A stretch of DNA of 64,000 nt, taken from positions 3,090,001-3,154,000 of the forward strand of contig NZ_CP017477.1 of the NCBI RefSeq assembly GCF_001761365.1, given 5' to 3'. A program made the position numbers and the translations under genes. The notes beneath the pieces were generated by a model. The model worked only from the letters and a program-made list of their open reading frames with translations, searched no databases and was not told where the DNA came from. This DNA is from Polaribacter vadi (GTDB lineage: Bacteria > Bacteroidota > Bacteroidia > Flavobacteriales > Flavobacteriaceae). Below are positions 1 to 11,451 of the stretch, in pieces (position 1 is the stretch's first letter; each line of letters opens with the position of its first letter).

Positions 1-48
1 ATTATCAATCTCAAATAAAATTGCCAATAATTTATACATAAAAAAGTT

Positions 49-885
49 ATGAGTACATTCGATCAATTAGTAGATTATGCAAAAGAAAATCCAATTTGGG
101 CTGCATTATATGCCTCACTTTTTACTTGGGGGTTAACAGCTTTAGGAGCTGCATTAGTGTTCTTTTTTAGGAAATTAAATAGAGCAGTTTTAGATGGAAT
201 GCTAGGTTTTACTGGAGGAGTAATGGTTGCAGCAAGTTTTTGGAGTTTATTATCGCCAGCAATTGAAAACAGTCCTGGAGAAGGCTTTATAAAAGTTTTA
301 CCAGCAGCAATTGGTTTTGGTTTAGGAGCATTATCGCTCTTTGGAATGGATAAAATTTTACCACATTTACATATCAATTTCGAAAAAAACGAGGCAGAAG
401 GCGTAAAAACAGAATTACACAGATCTACATTATTAGTTTTGGCAATTACGTTACACAATATTCCTGAAGGTTTAGCTGTTGGTGTGCTTTTTGGAGCAGC
501 ATCAACGTTGGTTGGGGTTGAGCAAACAGAAATGATTATTGCTGCCATTTCTTTAGCAATCGGAATTGGAATTCAGAATTTTCCTGAAGGTTTTGCTGTA
601 GCAATGCCTTTAAGAAGACAAGGAGTTAGCAGGCTAAAAAGTTTTTGGTATGGTCAATTATCTGCAATTGTAGAGCCAATTGCAGCAGTTTTAGGAGCTT
701 TAGCAGTATCGTTTTTTACGCCAATTTTACCTTATGCTTTGGCATTTGCTGCTGGTGCAATGATTTTTGTGGTTGTTGAAGAAGTAATTCCAGAAACACA
801 AAGAGATAAATATACAGATATTGCTACACTTGGTTTTATTGGTGGTTTTATTGTAATGATGTCTTTGGATGTTGGTTTAGGATAG
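49..885 (+). CDS. ZIP-family divalent metal transporter
   Basis: Predicted inner-membrane importer of zinc or other divalent metals, 278 aa. About eight hydrophobic segments are visible. The two metal-site helices carry HNIPEG (residues 136-141) and QNFPEG (176-181), the hallmark motifs of ZIP transporters of the ZupT/GufA type, and a further acidic motif EEVIPE lies at 244-249. The His-rich loop near 104-110 (HLHIN) is short. The start is the ATG at 49, with little sequence upstream in the window. It stands alone on the plus strand; the region after it holds repeats and no gene. The family is clear; metal specificity cannot be read from the sequence. Confidence 0.9.
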   Translation: MSTFDQLVDYAKENPIWAALYASLFTWGLTALGAALVFFFRKLNRAVLDGMLGFTGGVMVAASFWSLLSPAIENSPGEGFIKVLPAAIGFGLGALSLFGMDKILPHLHINFEKNEAEGVKTELHRSTLLVLAITLHNIPEGLAVGVLFGAASTLVGVEQTEMIIAAISLAIGIGIQNFPEGFAVAMPLRRQGVSRLKSFWYGQLSAIVEPIAAVLGALAVSFFTPILPYALAFAAGAMIFVVVEEVIPETQRDKYTDIATLGFIGGFIVMMSLDVGLG

Positions 886-1005
886 AAAAGCCCATCTTAA
901 TCTTCCCAAAGGGAAGAAATACTCTTATGTTTTTTTCTGTGTGTCTTTTGTTGATTTCTATTAGTGAAAATCAGTGAAATTTTTTTATTTTTATTTTTTT
1001 TTTTG

Positions 1006-1286
1006 AGTAAAACTCTGTGAGCTTTTTTTCTCTGTAATTCTCTGCGAAAAACTCTGTGAAACTCTGCGTAATAATTTTGATATGTATCAGTGAAAATCCG
1101 TGAAATCTGTGTCAGAATTTATTTAAGTAAAACTCTGTTGGCTTTTTTTTCTCTGTAAATCTCTGTGAAAAAACTCTGTGTAACTCTGCGTAATAATTTT
1201 CCTCACCTTTATCATTTATCAGTGAAAATCCGTGAAATCTGTGTCAAAATTTTAAGTTTATTTGCGTAAATTCGTGCAATTCGAGT
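1006..1286. repeat. Degenerate tandem repeat of the 'ctctgtgaaactctgcgtaa' type
   Basis: The 416-bp gap between the ZIP transporter and the helicase contains no gene. It holds two diverged copies (about 1006-1125 and 1126-1252) of a block containing aaaactctgt, ctctctg, ctctgcgtaataatttt and cagtgaaaatccgtgaaatc. Part of a third copy (gcgtaaattcgtgcaattcg) runs to 1286. The period is about 120 bp. A related short stretch occurs at 60631-60680. The function is unknown; it looks like a dispersed intergenic repeat. Confidence 0.7.
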
Positions 1287-1301
1287 CTTAAAAATAACGC
1301 T

Positions 1302-4300
1302 GTGCAACAATCCTCAACTTTTCAAGTTTACAATGCTTCTGCAGGAAGTGGAAAAACATTCACATTAGTAAAAGAATTCTTAAAAGTTTTATTAAGTTCT
1401 AATGATGTTTTTACGTTTCAGAAAGTTTTGGCAATTACGTTTACCAACAAAGCTGCTGGTGAAATGAAAGAGCGAGTTCTCGCTAATTTAGAAGATTTTG
1501 CTGATGAAAAAGAGAATGATTTATTATTTTTAATAATCAAAGAAGCTAATCTTGAGAAAGAAATAATTCAGCAAAGAAGTAAGAGAATTTTGAGTGCTAT
1601 TTTACAAAATTACTCAGCTTTTTCAATAACTACGATTGATAGTTTTACGCACAAAATAATTAAAAGTTTTGCTCACGATTTAGGATTATCGCTCAACTTT
1701 GAGGTTGAAATGGATGCAATTTCTCTGCTAAATGAAGCTGTAGATGTTTTAATTTCCAAAATCGGAACTGATAAAAAACTCACAAAATTATTAATCGATT
1801 ATTCTTTAGATAAAACTGATGATGATAAATCTTGGGATATTTCTAGAGATTTAAATGATTTTGCTAGAATTCTTTTAAATGAAGATGATATTAAGCATTT
1901 CAGAGAATTATCAAAAAAGAGTTTAGAGGACTTTACCAATTTAAAGTCGAAGCTTTTTTTACATCAAAAGGAATTAAAAATCGAATTTAAAAAAGTTGGT
2001 GAAGATTGTTTGGGTTTAATTGCAAGTCACGATTTGGAACATAAAGATTTTATGCGAGCAACGATTCCGAAATTCTTTGCAGATATAAATTTTAAGGGTT
2101 TTAATTTCACGTATTTAACACGAAGTGAAACCATTCAAAAAGCAATTGATTCTCATCAGTATTATTCTAAATCTACCACAGATGCTATTGCACAAAGTAT
2201 AGAAAGTATTGTTCCAGAAATTATTAATTTATTTGAAAAATCAAAAGTGATTTATAGTCAGTTTTTGATGAATAAATTAACCTTGAAAAATATAATTCCA
2301 TTAGCGGTTTTAAATAATATCAACATTGAATTAGAAACGATAAAAGAAGAAAATAATATTAGATTAAATGCAGAGTTTAATCAGTTAATTTCTGACAATA
2401 TCAAAGAACAACCAGCTCCTTTTATTTATGAACGAATTGGACAGCGTTTTCAGCATTATTTTATTGATGAAATGCAAGATACATCTATGTTGCAATGGCG
2501 AAATTTAATTCCGTTAATTGATAATGCATTAGCCCAAGAAAATGGTAATTTGTTATTAGTTGGCGATGGAAAACAAGCAATTTATAGATGGAGAGGAGGA
2601 AAGGCAGAACAGTTTATTGAGTTAGGCTCTAGCAAAGAAAATCCCTTCGCAATTTCTAAAGAAATTAGAAGTTTAGAAACCAACTTTAGGAGTTATTCTG
2701 AGGTCATCAACTTTAATAATTCATTTTTTAAACACACTGCAAATTTTATTGAGAACGAATCTTATAAAAACTTGTTTTTAGAAGGGAATACGCAATTTGA
2801 AAATGCTAAAAAAGGCGGATTTGTTTCACTTTCATTTTTGGATAAAGAAGAAGAAAAGGAAGATGAAAAAGTAAAATATCCGAAGAAAGTTTTAGAAAAA
2901 ATACATGAATTAAAAGAGCATTTTTCATTAGGTGAAATATGCATTTTAACAAGAAAAAGAGCGGATGGAGTTGCGATTGCTAATTATCTATCAGAAAATG
3001 GCATCGATATTATTTCATCAGAAACTTTGTTGTTACAAAATAGCCCAAAAGTTTGTTTTATTGTTGATGTTCTAAAAGTGTTACAAAATCCGAATGATGA
3101 GGAAACACGATTTGAAATGTTATATTTTTTACATCAACATTTACAAATTGAAAGACCAAAACATATTTTTTTAAATGAATTTGCAAAATCCGATAACAAA
3201 ACCATTTTTGAAGCTTTAAAATCTTACGGAATTTCTTTTGATATTTTAACCTTTCATCAAATACCATTTTATGAAAAAATTGAAGAAATTATTAGAGGTT
3301 TTAATCTTGTAAATTCTTCTGATGCTTATGTTCAGTTCTTTTTAGATGTTGTTTTAGAAAAACAAAGAAAAAATATTGATGTTAGCGATTTTTTAGATTT
3401 TTGGGAAATCAAAAAAAATAGTTTGAGTATTGTTGCTCCAGAAAGTGCAAATGCAGTTCAAATAATGACAATTCATAAATCGAAAGGGTTGGAATTTCCT
3501 GTGGTAATTTTTCCTTGTGATGTAGATATTTATCGACAAATCAATCCAAAAGTTTGGGTAAATGAATTGCCAGAAAACTACGATAATTTTAAAGAATTAT
3601 TGCTTCCTTATAATAAGGAGTTGAGTCATGTAAATAATAGGGGTTTGCAAATTTATAATCAGCAAAGAGAAGAAATGGAATTAGATAATTTTAATTTATT
3701 ATATGTTTCTTTAACTAGGGCTGTAGAGCAATTGCATGTGATTACCGAAAATAAAATCTCATCAAAAGGAGAAGAAAATACCAATTTTTATTCGGGCGTT
3801 TTTATCAACTATTTAAAACAATTAAATCTTTGGGATGATGATTTGTTAGCATATTCTTTTGGTGATAAAAAAAGAGCAAGTAAAAGAGCAGAATTGAAAT
3901 CTGTAGCAGAAATTCATGAGAAATTTATTTCTACACCTTGGCAAGAACACAATGTTGTTTTATTGGCTGGCGCTTCTAAATTATGGGACACAACTCAAGG
4001 AGAGGCTATTAATTTCGGGAATTTAATTCACGAAATTTTATCCAAAATTATCACAATAGAAAATATTGATAATGTTGTTGCTCAATTTCATCAACAGGGT
4101 TTTATGAATGAGGAGCAATCCAAAGAAATAAAAGATAAGATTTATGCAGTTATTAATCATCAAAAGTTAAAGAGATATTTTTCAGATGATGTAACAATCT
4201 ATAATGAAAGAGAAATTGTAGATGTAGATAATCAAATTTTAATTCCTGATCGATTAGTTTTTAATGATGATAATCAAGTTGTAATTATTGATTATAAGAC

Positions 4301-4430
4301 AGGAAGCCCATCAAATGACCATCATCAACAAATCTTAAAATATGAAAGAGTTTTAAAGTCGATGGGTTTTAAAGTGATTAAAAAATTATTAATTTATATA
4401 AATCAAGAAATAGATGTTGTTGAAGTATAA
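1302..4430 (+). CDS. UvrD/AddA-like helicase with C-terminal PD-(D/E)XK nuclease motif
   Basis: Large 1042-aa superfamily 1A helicase, probably the AddA-like subunit of an AddAB/RecBCD-type double-strand break repair complex. Walker A ASAGSGKT is at residues 12-19, motif Ia ITFTNKAAGEM near 45, motif II DEMQDT near 390, motif III GDGKQAIYRWRGG near 422, NFRSY near 466, IHKSKGLEFP near 723 and YVSLTRA near 800. A RecB-type nuclease motif VIIDYKTG lies near 994. The start is GTG at 1302, directly before the conserved N-terminus. No AddB-like partner lies next to it. The gene ends 48 bp before kbl. Confidence 0.88.
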   Translation: MQQSSTFQVYNASAGSGKTFTLVKEFLKVLLSSNDVFTFQKVLAITFTNKAAGEMKERVLANLEDFADEKENDLLFLIIKEANLEKEIIQQRSKRILSAILQNYSAFSITTIDSFTHKIIKSFAHDLGLSLNFEVEMDAISLLNEAVDVLISKIGTDKKLTKLLIDYSLDKTDDDKSWDISRDLNDFARILLNEDDIKHFRELSKKSLEDFTNLKSKLFLHQKELKIEFKKVGEDCLGLIASHDLEHKDFMRATIPKFFADINFKGFNFTYLTRSETIQKAIDSHQYYSKSTTDAIAQSIESIVPEIINLFEKSKVIYSQFLMNKLTLKNIIPLAVLNNINIELETIKEENNIRLNAEFNQLISDNIKEQPAPFIYERIGQRFQHYFIDEMQDTSMLQWRNLIPLIDNALAQENGNLLLVGDGKQAIYRWRGGKAEQFIELGSSKENPFAISKEIRSLETNFRSYSEVINFNNSFFKHTANFIENESYKNLFLEGNTQFENAKKGGFVSLSFLDKEEEKEDEKVKYPKKVLEKIHELKEHFSLGEICILTRKRADGVAIANYLSENGIDIISSETLLLQNSPKVCFIVDVLKVLQNPNDEETRFEMLYFLHQHLQIERPKHIFLNEFAKSDNKTIFEALKSYGISFDILTFHQIPFYEKIEEIIRGFNLVNSSDAYVQFFLDVVLEKQRKNIDVSDFLDFWEIKKNSLSIVAPESANAVQIMTIHKSKGLEFPVVIFPCDVDIYRQINPKVWVNELPENYDNFKELLLPYNKELSHVNNRGLQIYNQQREEMELDNFNLLYVSLTRAVEQLHVITENKISSKGEENTNFYSGVFINYLKQLNLWDDDLLAYSFGDKKRASKRAELKSVAEIHEKFISTPWQEHNVVLLAGASKLWDTTQGEAINFGNLIHEILSKIITIENIDNVVAQFHQQGFMNEEQSKEIKDKIYAVINHQKLKRYFSDDVTIYNEREIVDVDNQILIPDRLVFNDDNQVVIIDYKTGSPSNDHHQQILKYERVLKSMGFKVIKKLLIYINQEIDVVEV

Positions 4431-4449
4431 GCAGAAAAATTAAACTTTG

Positions 4450-4457
4450 TAACTTTG
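4450..4457 (+). promoter_or_regulatory. Bacteroidota -7 element upstream of kbl
   Basis: TAACTTTG matches the TAnnTTTG consensus and lies 21 bp before the kbl start codon, so kbl may have its own promoter despite the short distance from the helicase gene. No good -33 TTTG is visible. Confidence 0.5.
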
Positions 4458-4478
4458 TATTTCTTAAATCGATAAAAA

Positions 4479-5672
4479 ATGTACGGAAAAATTAAAGATA
4501 CCTTAACAAAAGAACTTCAAGAAATAAAAGAAGCAGGTTTGTATAAATCTGAAAGAATTATAACATCTTCGCAAGATGCGATTATAAAAATTTCAACAGG
4601 AGAAGAAGTTATAAACTTTTGTGCTAACAATTATTTAGGATTGTCTAACCATCCAGAAGTAATTCAAGCTGCAAAAGATACGTTAGATACGCATGGATTT
4701 GGAATGTCTTCAGTTCGTTTTATTTGCGGAACACAAGATATCCATAAGCAATTAGAAGAGAAAATTGCAGAATTTTACACAACAGACGATACCATTTTAT
4801 ATGCTGCTTGTTTTGATGCTAATGGAGGGATTTTTGAACCCTTATTAACAAAAGATGATGCCATTATTTCTGATAGTCTAAATCACGCTTCTATTATTGA
4901 TGGTGTTCGTTTATGTAAAGCAGGACGTTATAGATATAATAACAATGATATGGCTTCTCTTGAAGAACAATTAATTGAAGCAAATAAAAATAATCATCGT
5001 TTTAAATTAATTGTAACAGATGGTGTTTTTTCTATGGATGGAATCGTAGCTAAATTAGATGAAATTTGCGATTTAGCAGATAAATACGATGCTTTAGTGA
5101 TGGTTGATGAATGCCATGCAACTGGCTTTATTGGTAAAACAGGAAGAGGTACTGTAGAGTTAAAAAATGTAATGGATAGAGTTGATATTGTTACTGGAAC
5201 TTTAGGGAAAGCTTTAGGTGGAGCAATGGGTGGTTATACTACAGGTAAAAAAGAAATTATTGAAATTTTACGTCAACGTTCAAGGCCATATTTGTTTTCA
5301 AATTCATTAGCGCCAGCAATAGTTGGTGCCTCTTTAAAAGTTTTCGATTTAATTGCAAATGACACAACTTTAAGAGATCAATTAGAATGGAATACTAATT
5401 ACTTTAGAACAGAAATGGAAAAGGCCGGGTTTGATTTGGTGGGTGCAGATGCAGCTATTGTGCCTGTTATGCTATATGATGCAAAATTATCTCAAACAAT
5501 GGCAAACAAATTATTAGAAAAAGGTATTTACGTAATTGGTTTCTTTTTTCCAGTAGTTCCAAAAGAAAAAGCTAGAATAAGAGTGCAATTGTCAGCAGCT
5601 CATACAAAAGAGCATTTAGATAAAGCGATTGCTGCGTTTATTGAGGTAGGTAAGGAGTTAAAAGTAATTTAG
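4479..5672 (+). CDS. kbl: Glycine C-acetyltransferase (2-amino-3-ketobutyrate CoA ligase)
   Basis: PLP-dependent alpha-oxoamine synthase, 397 aa, close to the usual ~398 aa. It cleaves 2-amino-3-ketobutyrate with CoA to glycine and acetyl-CoA in threonine breakdown. Visible signatures are [16 protein letters not shown] near residues 46-61, [13 protein letters not shown] near 73-87, [11 protein letters not shown] near 131-141, [16 protein letters not shown] near 211-226, and the cofactor lysine in [14 protein letters not shown] near 244. The N-terminus (MYGKIKDTL...E) fits Kbl better than the related KBL-like 8-amino-7-oxononanoate synthase. The matching threonine dehydrogenase is not in the window. 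Confidence 0.93.
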   Translation: MYGKIKDTLTKELQEIKEAGLYKSERIITSSQDAIIKISTGEEVINFCANNYLGLSNHPEVIQAAKDTLDTHGFGMSSVRFICGTQDIHKQLEEKIAEFYTTDDTILYAACFDANGGIFEPLLTKDDAIISDSLNHASIIDGVRLCKAGRYRYNNNDMASLEEQLIEANKNNHRFKLIVTDGVFSMDGIVAKLDEICDLADKYDALVMVDECHATGFIGKTGRGTVELKNVMDRVDIVTGTLGKALGGAMGGYTTGKKEIIEILRQRSRPYLFSNSLAPAIVGASLKVFDLIANDTTLRDQLEWNTNYFRTEMEKAGFDLVGADAAIVPVMLYDAKLSQTMANKLLEKGIYVIGFFFPVVPKEKARIRVQLSAAHTKEHLDKAIAAFIEVGKELKVI

Positions 5673-5717
5673 AATTAATAAAAACTTGTTTTTATATTAA
5701 TATTTCGTAGATTTGTC

Positions 5718-5748
5718 TTTGTTAATACGAAAGAAGACTTTACTTTTG
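5718..5748 (+). promoter_or_regulatory. Promoter of the OmpA-TSP3 gene
   Basis: TTTG at 5718-5721 and TACTTTTG at 5741-5748 are separated by exactly 19 bp, a full match to the Bacteroidota sigma-ABfr promoter pattern. It lies 39 bp before the start codon. Confidence 0.8.
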
Positions 5749-5787
5749 CGTATTAAAATAACGAACTTTTAATTTAAAAATTTGATA

Positions 5788-7140
5788 ATGAAACGATTAA
5801 AAATAGCTGTGATAGCTTTATTTGCGTTTGTAGCGGTTAGCAACGTAAACGCACAGGATGAAAACAACCCTTGGGCTGTTAGTTTTGGAGTAAATATTAT
5901 AGATTTCTACGGAAGTGATGATTTTAGCGATCAAGTTAAAGACTTACTTGGAAATAGTGATTGGAATTTTTTACCATCTATATCTAGGATAACTGGAGAG
6001 AAGTATTTGGATAAAGGGTTTACTTTACAGTTAGCTGGATCTTTGAGTAAGATTGAAACACTTAGAAGTAAAGATGACTCGGATTTTATGTATTACAATA
6101 TTGGAGCTAATGTTAAGTATGATGTGAATAATTTAATTGGAGAAACTGGTTGGTTTGATCCTTTTGTGTATTTAGGTGGTGCTTATGCATCTGCAGATTC
6201 TCAAGGCGAAGGAATGCTAAATGTTGGTATGGGTTTTAACACTTGGTTTAATGATAATTTAGGTTTAAGTTTTCAAACAGGTACTTTAAAAGGTTTTTCT
6301 GATAAAGTTAGAGCACACTATCAATCTACTTTAGGTTTAGTTATTAAATTTGGAGGTAAAGACACTGATGGAGATGGAGTATATGACAAGAATGATGAAT
6401 GTCCAAACGAAGCTGGTTTAGTAGAGTTTAATGGATGTCCGGATGCAGATAACGACGGAATTAAGGATTCTGAAGATGCTTGTCCTTATGTAGCTGGTTT
6501 AGCAGCTATGAATGGTTGTCCTGATGCTGATGGTGATGGTGTTGCTGATAAAGATGATATGTGTCCTAGTGAAAAAGGAACAAAAGCGAACAAAGGTTGT
6601 CCAGATTCAGATGGAGATGGAGTTGTAGATAAAGACGATAAATGTCCTTCTACTTCAGGTCCAGCTGCAAACAATGGATGTCCTTGGCCAGATACTGATG
6701 GAGATGGAGTTTTAGATAAAGATGATAAATGTATCAACGAAGCTGGTCCAGCATCTAATTCAGGATGTCCAGAACTAACATCTGCTGATACCTTAGCAAT
6801 GTTATCAGAATACACAAAAGGTATTTTATTTGATTTTGATAGAGCCGTAATTAAAGATGCTGCTGCTAAAAAATTAGATATGGTATATGATTTAATTAAT
6901 TCTACAGAAAACATTATATATGTTATTGAAGGTTATACAGATAGTGTTGGAACAACTGGTTATAACAAATATTTATCTGAAAGAAGAGCAGAGTCTGTAA
7001 AAACTTATTTAGTTAAAAAAGGTATGGCTGCTAGCAAATTAGAAACAGTTGGTTTTGGAGAGACTAATCCTACAGCAACTAATGCTACTGCTGATGGAAG
7101 AGCTAAAAATAGAAGAGTAGTTATAAAATTAAACGAATAG
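5788..7140 (+). CDS. OmpA-family outer membrane protein with thrombospondin type 3 repeats
   Basis: Abundant-type outer membrane protein, about 450 aa. A signal peptide (MKRLKIAVIALFAFVAVSNVNAQ) is followed by a beta-barrel-like region to about residue 190. Next come about five Ca-binding TSP3 repeats of the form DxDxDGVxDxxDxCP, to about 330. The C-terminal OmpA peptidoglycan-binding domain contains ILFDFDRAVIK, IEGYTDSVG and YLSERRAESVK. The ATG at 5788 is preferred over an in-frame TTG two codons upstream because it begins the signal peptide. A strong promoter lies upstream and a terminator downstream, so it is probably monocistronic. Confidence 0.9.
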   Translation: MKRLKIAVIALFAFVAVSNVNAQDENNPWAVSFGVNIIDFYGSDDFSDQVKDLLGNSDWNFLPSISRITGEKYLDKGFTLQLAGSLSKIETLRSKDDSDFMYYNIGANVKYDVNNLIGETGWFDPFVYLGGAYASADSQGEGMLNVGMGFNTWFNDNLGLSFQTGTLKGFSDKVRAHYQSTLGLVIKFGGKDTDGDGVYDKNDECPNEAGLVEFNGCPDADNDGIKDSEDACPYVAGLAAMNGCPDADGDGVADKDDMCPSEKGTKANKGCPDSDGDGVVDKDDKCPSTSGPAANNGCPWPDTDGDGVLDKDDKCINEAGPASNSGCPELTSADTLAMLSEYTKGILFDFDRAVIKDAAAKKLDMVYDLINSTENIIYVIEGYTDSVGTTGYNKYLSERRAESVKTYLVKKGMAASKLETVGFGETNPTATNATADGRAKNRRVVIKLNE

Positions 7141-7163
7141 TTTTAACTACCTGTAAATTATTA

Positions 7164-7196
7164 AAAACTCTGCTCAATTTGAGCAGAGTTTTTTTT
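7164..7196 (+). terminator. Rho-independent terminator after the OmpA-TSP3 gene
   Basis: Inverted repeat AACTCTGCTC...GAGCAGAGTT followed by a run of eight T. Confidence 0.85.
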
Positions 7197-7230
7197 GTAA
7201 AGAATGTTTTTTAAATCCAATCTAAAAAAG

Positions 7231-8808
<1,578 letters not shown>

Positions 8809-8879
8809 AATTTGTATATAGTTTGCAGTTTCAGTTTTTGTCTGATTCTTAAAACTACATATTAAAAACTATAAAAAAT

Positions 8880-9173
8880 ATGTTTTTAGAAATTGTAACA
8901 CCAGAGGCTATTTTGTTCTCATCTGAAGTGGATTCTATTACAGTTCCAGGAGTTGATGGAGATTTTCAAATGTTGAACAATCATGCACCAATTATTTCTA
9001 TTTTAAGAGAAGGAGTTGTTAAAGTTCATGTTCATTCTCAACAACATTTTGAGTTAGATGATTTACATGGTAAATTAATTCCTCATATTGATGACGATAA
9101 TGTTTTAACATTAGAGATAAATTCAGGAACATTAGAATTAAAGGATAACAAAGCTATTATATTAGCTGATTGA
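8880..9173 (+). CDS. atpC: ATP synthase F1 subunit epsilon, short form
   Basis: The 97-aa product covers only the N-terminal beta-sandwich of epsilon (FLEIVTPEAILFSSEVDSITVPGVDGDFQMLNNHAPIIS shows the family pattern). The C-terminal two-helix domain that inhibits ATP hydrolysis in other bacteria is absent, so the protein stops where the sandwich ends. This short form is common in Bacteroidota. It is co-transcribed with atpD and followed by a strong terminator. Confidence 0.93.
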   Translation: MFLEIVTPEAILFSSEVDSITVPGVDGDFQMLNNHAPIISILREGVVKVHVHSQQHFELDDLHGKLIPHIDDDNVLTLEINSGTLELKDNKAIILAD

Positions 9174-9194
9174 TATATCAAAAAGTTTTAAAAT

Positions 9195-9232
9195 AAAAAA
9201 TCTCAAAACAGTTATATGTTTTGAGATTTTTT
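9195..9232 (+). terminator. Terminator of the atpDC operon
   Basis: Long perfect stem AAAAAATCTCAAAACA / TGTTTTGAGATTTTTT with a six-base loop, T-rich on the exit side. Confidence 0.9.
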
Positions 9233-9482
9233 ATTTTAAATCATTTTTTGTTCAATTTTAATATAAACTAAAAAAACACCTTTAAATATAAAGATGTTTT
9301 TTAGCAATTTTCCCTTTCGAGATTTTCCTTTTTTCTTATTTCAAAGATGCAACTGTTTCTTCATATAATTACAAGTATAAAACCCTAAAAGTAAAGGGGA
9401 AAAACACCCTTTTCTACGTATAGGTTTATGAATTAGTTAATTATATTGTACTTTAGTCTTTATAAAATTAAATGTTTGTAAA
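9233..9482. other. Intergenic stretch without a gene
   Basis: Non-coding AT-rich DNA between the atpDC terminator and the lipoprotein operon. A weak -7-like TACTTTAG at about 9450 may belong to the operon promoter. Otherwise I see nothing. Confidence 0.5.
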
Positions 9483-10106
9483 ATGAAACTACAATTAACT
9501 AAATTATTTTCTTTATTAACAATACTATTATTTGCTTATTCATGTAAAACTGAATGTAACCACACAGATGATGGAAATGAATCTTGTTACCCTAATAATG
9601 AAAAACCATCTCAGGTAATCACTTATAACGATATGGCTGATATGATGGATGCTTATGATAATGGTGCAAAAAAAGAGTTGAATAAATATATTAATAAGAA
9701 ATCTAAAGGAAAAGACTCTATATCAACAGAATATAATTGGTATAATATTGATGATTTAAAACAATATATAGCTTACATAGAAAGAATTTCTAAAGAAAAA
9801 AATATTCCTGTAACTGGTTTTAGAATATATCCAACTCAATATCCTAAGAAATATAAAATAGAAAAATATCAAAATAGAAGTACATTAATTTTTACACCAA
9901 CAACTAAAATTAATGGTAAAATAGATGTTGCATTTGAACCTTTGTATTCCAAAAATGGGAAGCCTGTTGAAATATCTCAATTTTTAGAACAAGTTAGAGC
10001 TAATAAGAATGTTCAAAAGAGTGGTTTTTTATCATTCTCAACAACTATACAAGATTTGGAAAGCTCTTCTGCAAATAGAATACAAATAGTACCACCACCC
10101 CATTAA
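9483..10106 (+). CDS. Lipoprotein of unknown function, first gene of a two-component operon
   Basis: A 207-aa exported lipoprotein. Hydrophobic signal residues 8-19 are followed by the lipobox AYSC with the acylated Cys at 21. The mature part is hydrophilic and Lys/Tyr-rich, without a domain I recognise. The stop is two bases before the next start, and the following membrane protein, histidine kinase and response regulator overlap or nearly overlap. The four genes therefore very likely form one operon. The lipoprotein may be the periplasmic sensor or the target of the kinase; this is inference from context. Confidence 0.8.
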   Translation: MKLQLTKLFSLLTILLFAYSCKTECNHTDDGNESCYPNNEKPSQVITYNDMADMMDAYDNGAKKELNKYINKKSKGKDSISTEYNWYNIDDLKQYIAYIERISKEKNIPVTGFRIYPTQYPKKYKIEKYQNRSTLIFTPTTKINGKIDVAFEPLYSKNGKPVEISQFLEQVRANKNVQKSGFLSFSTTIQDLESSSANRIQIVPPPH

Positions 10107-10108
10107 AA

Positions 10109-10747
10109 ATGAATGATTTAAAGTTTGGAGATATCGTTTTTGTTATTGAAATCTTAAGTATAATTTTAAGTCTAAGGTACTTCCCTAAATTTAAAAAAAC
10201 TTATTATTACTTCTTTATTGCTTTTTTAGTATTTGCTGTTTTATTTGAAACACTTGGAATGCTTGTAAAAGGAAATAATAACTATTGGGTATATAATATT
10301 TATACCTTCTTTGAATTTTCATCTTTAATAGGTGTTTATTATTTTCTAAACACAAGCACAAAATCAAAAAAAATTATAATAGTTCTTTCTATAATTTATT
10401 ATATAATTTATTTTATTAGTTTTAAATACGTTGTACTTCAGAAATATACTGTAATAATTTTACCTTTTTTTGTAGTACCATTTATGTTTTTATATTTACA
10501 AAAATTATTAAATTCTAGTAAGATAATGAATTATAAAAAAGTGTTACCTTTTTGGTTAACAGTTGGTTTTTTAATTTATTATCTTGCAAGTGTTCCTTTT
10601 TTCTCATTACAATATTTGTTTGGTTTATATGATAGGTTGCTTTTTACACTTTTATCTGCGGTAGTTATAATTATGCACCTTATATTTATAGTTAGTTTAA
10701 TATGGATAAGACCAATACAGAAATCATCATCATCATATTTACAATAA
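10109..10747 (+). CDS. Polytopic membrane protein of unknown function
   Basis: A 212-aa protein with about seven hydrophobic helices spread over the whole length, short loops rich in Lys, and no recognisable catalytic motif. Its 3' end overlaps the histidine kinase start by 46 bp, a tight translational link. This suggests that it partners the kinase, for instance as a membrane sensor. The family is not recognised; the operon assignment is firm. Confidence 0.75.
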   Translation: MNDLKFGDIVFVIEILSIILSLRYFPKFKKTYYYFFIAFLVFAVLFETLGMLVKGNNNYWVYNIYTFFEFSSLIGVYYFLNTSTKSKKIIIVLSIIYYIIYFISFKYVVLQKYTVIILPFFVVPFMFLYLQKLLNSSKIMNYKKVLPFWLTVGFLIYYLASVPFFSLQYLFGLYDRLLFTLLSAVVIIMHLIFIVSLIWIRPIQKSSSSYLQ

Positions 10748-11451
10748 TAATATTATTTGTAACCATAGGTATTATTTTATTATTTACTATTTTTCAAAAA
10801 AGAAAAAACGAATTACTGAAGCAACAAAAATTAGCCAAAGAAGAATTTGAGAAAGAAATTGCAGAAACTCAAATTGAAATAAGAGAAGAAACTCTTAGAA
10901 ATATAAGTTGGGAATTACACGATAATATTGGACAACTTTTAACTTTAGCCAAAATTCAACTACAAAATACTACCAAAGAAAACGTTAAAGAAGTTTCTGA
11001 AACCATTACAAAAGGATTAAACGAAGTACGTGCATTATCAAAATTAATTAATCCTGAGGCTATCAACAATATCAATTTAAAAGAAGCTGTTCAATTAGAA
11101 GTAGATCGTTTTAATCGTTTAGAGTTTATAAAATCTAGCTTAACGATTACTGGTTCTGATATTGATATCGATAAAAAAGCAACCATTATAATTTTTCGAA
11201 TTTTACAGGAGTTTTTCTCTAATACAATTAAACATTCAAAAGCATCAGAGCTTAGTGTTTGTTTAAGTTATACTGAGTCTCACTTGAAAATTGTAGCCAA
11301 AGATAATGGTGTTGGTTTTTTATCCGAAGAAAAAAAAGAAGGTATAGGACTGATAAATATTAAAAATAGAGCAAAATTAATTGGTGCAGAAGCTTTATTT
11401 ACATCAGAAAAAAATAAGGGAACAACGCTAGAAATTAATTATAAATTATGA
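10702..11451 (+). CDS. Sensor histidine kinase, HisKA_3 (NarX/DesK-like) type
   Basis: A 249-aa kinase with one N-terminal transmembrane helix (residues 8-31), a coiled-coil linker (about 33-65), the phosphoacceptor His73 in ELHDNIGQ, and a HATPase_c domain with the N-box FFSNTIKH (Asn174) and G-box DNGVGF (201-206) plus GIGLINIKNRA. It has no periplasmic sensor domain of its own, so sensing probably depends on the upstream lipoprotein or membrane protein. It overlaps the response regulator by four bases (ATGA). Confidence 0.9.
   Translation: MDKTNTEIIIIIFTIIILFVTIGIILLFTIFQKRKNELLKQQKLAKEEFEKEIAETQIEIREETLRNISWELHDNIGQLLTLAKIQLQNTTKENVKEVSETITKGLNEVRALSKLINPEAINNINLKEAVQLEVDRFNRLEFIKSSLTITGSDIDIDKKATIIIFRILQEFFSNTIKHSKASELSVCLSYTESHLKIVAKDNGVGFLSEEKKEGIGLINIKNRAKLIGAEALFTSEKNKGTTLEINYKL

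Noticed and set aside
6486..6914. Minus-strand frame across the TSP3 repeats
   Set aside because: It is a shadow of the repetitive Asp-rich codons of the OmpA gene.
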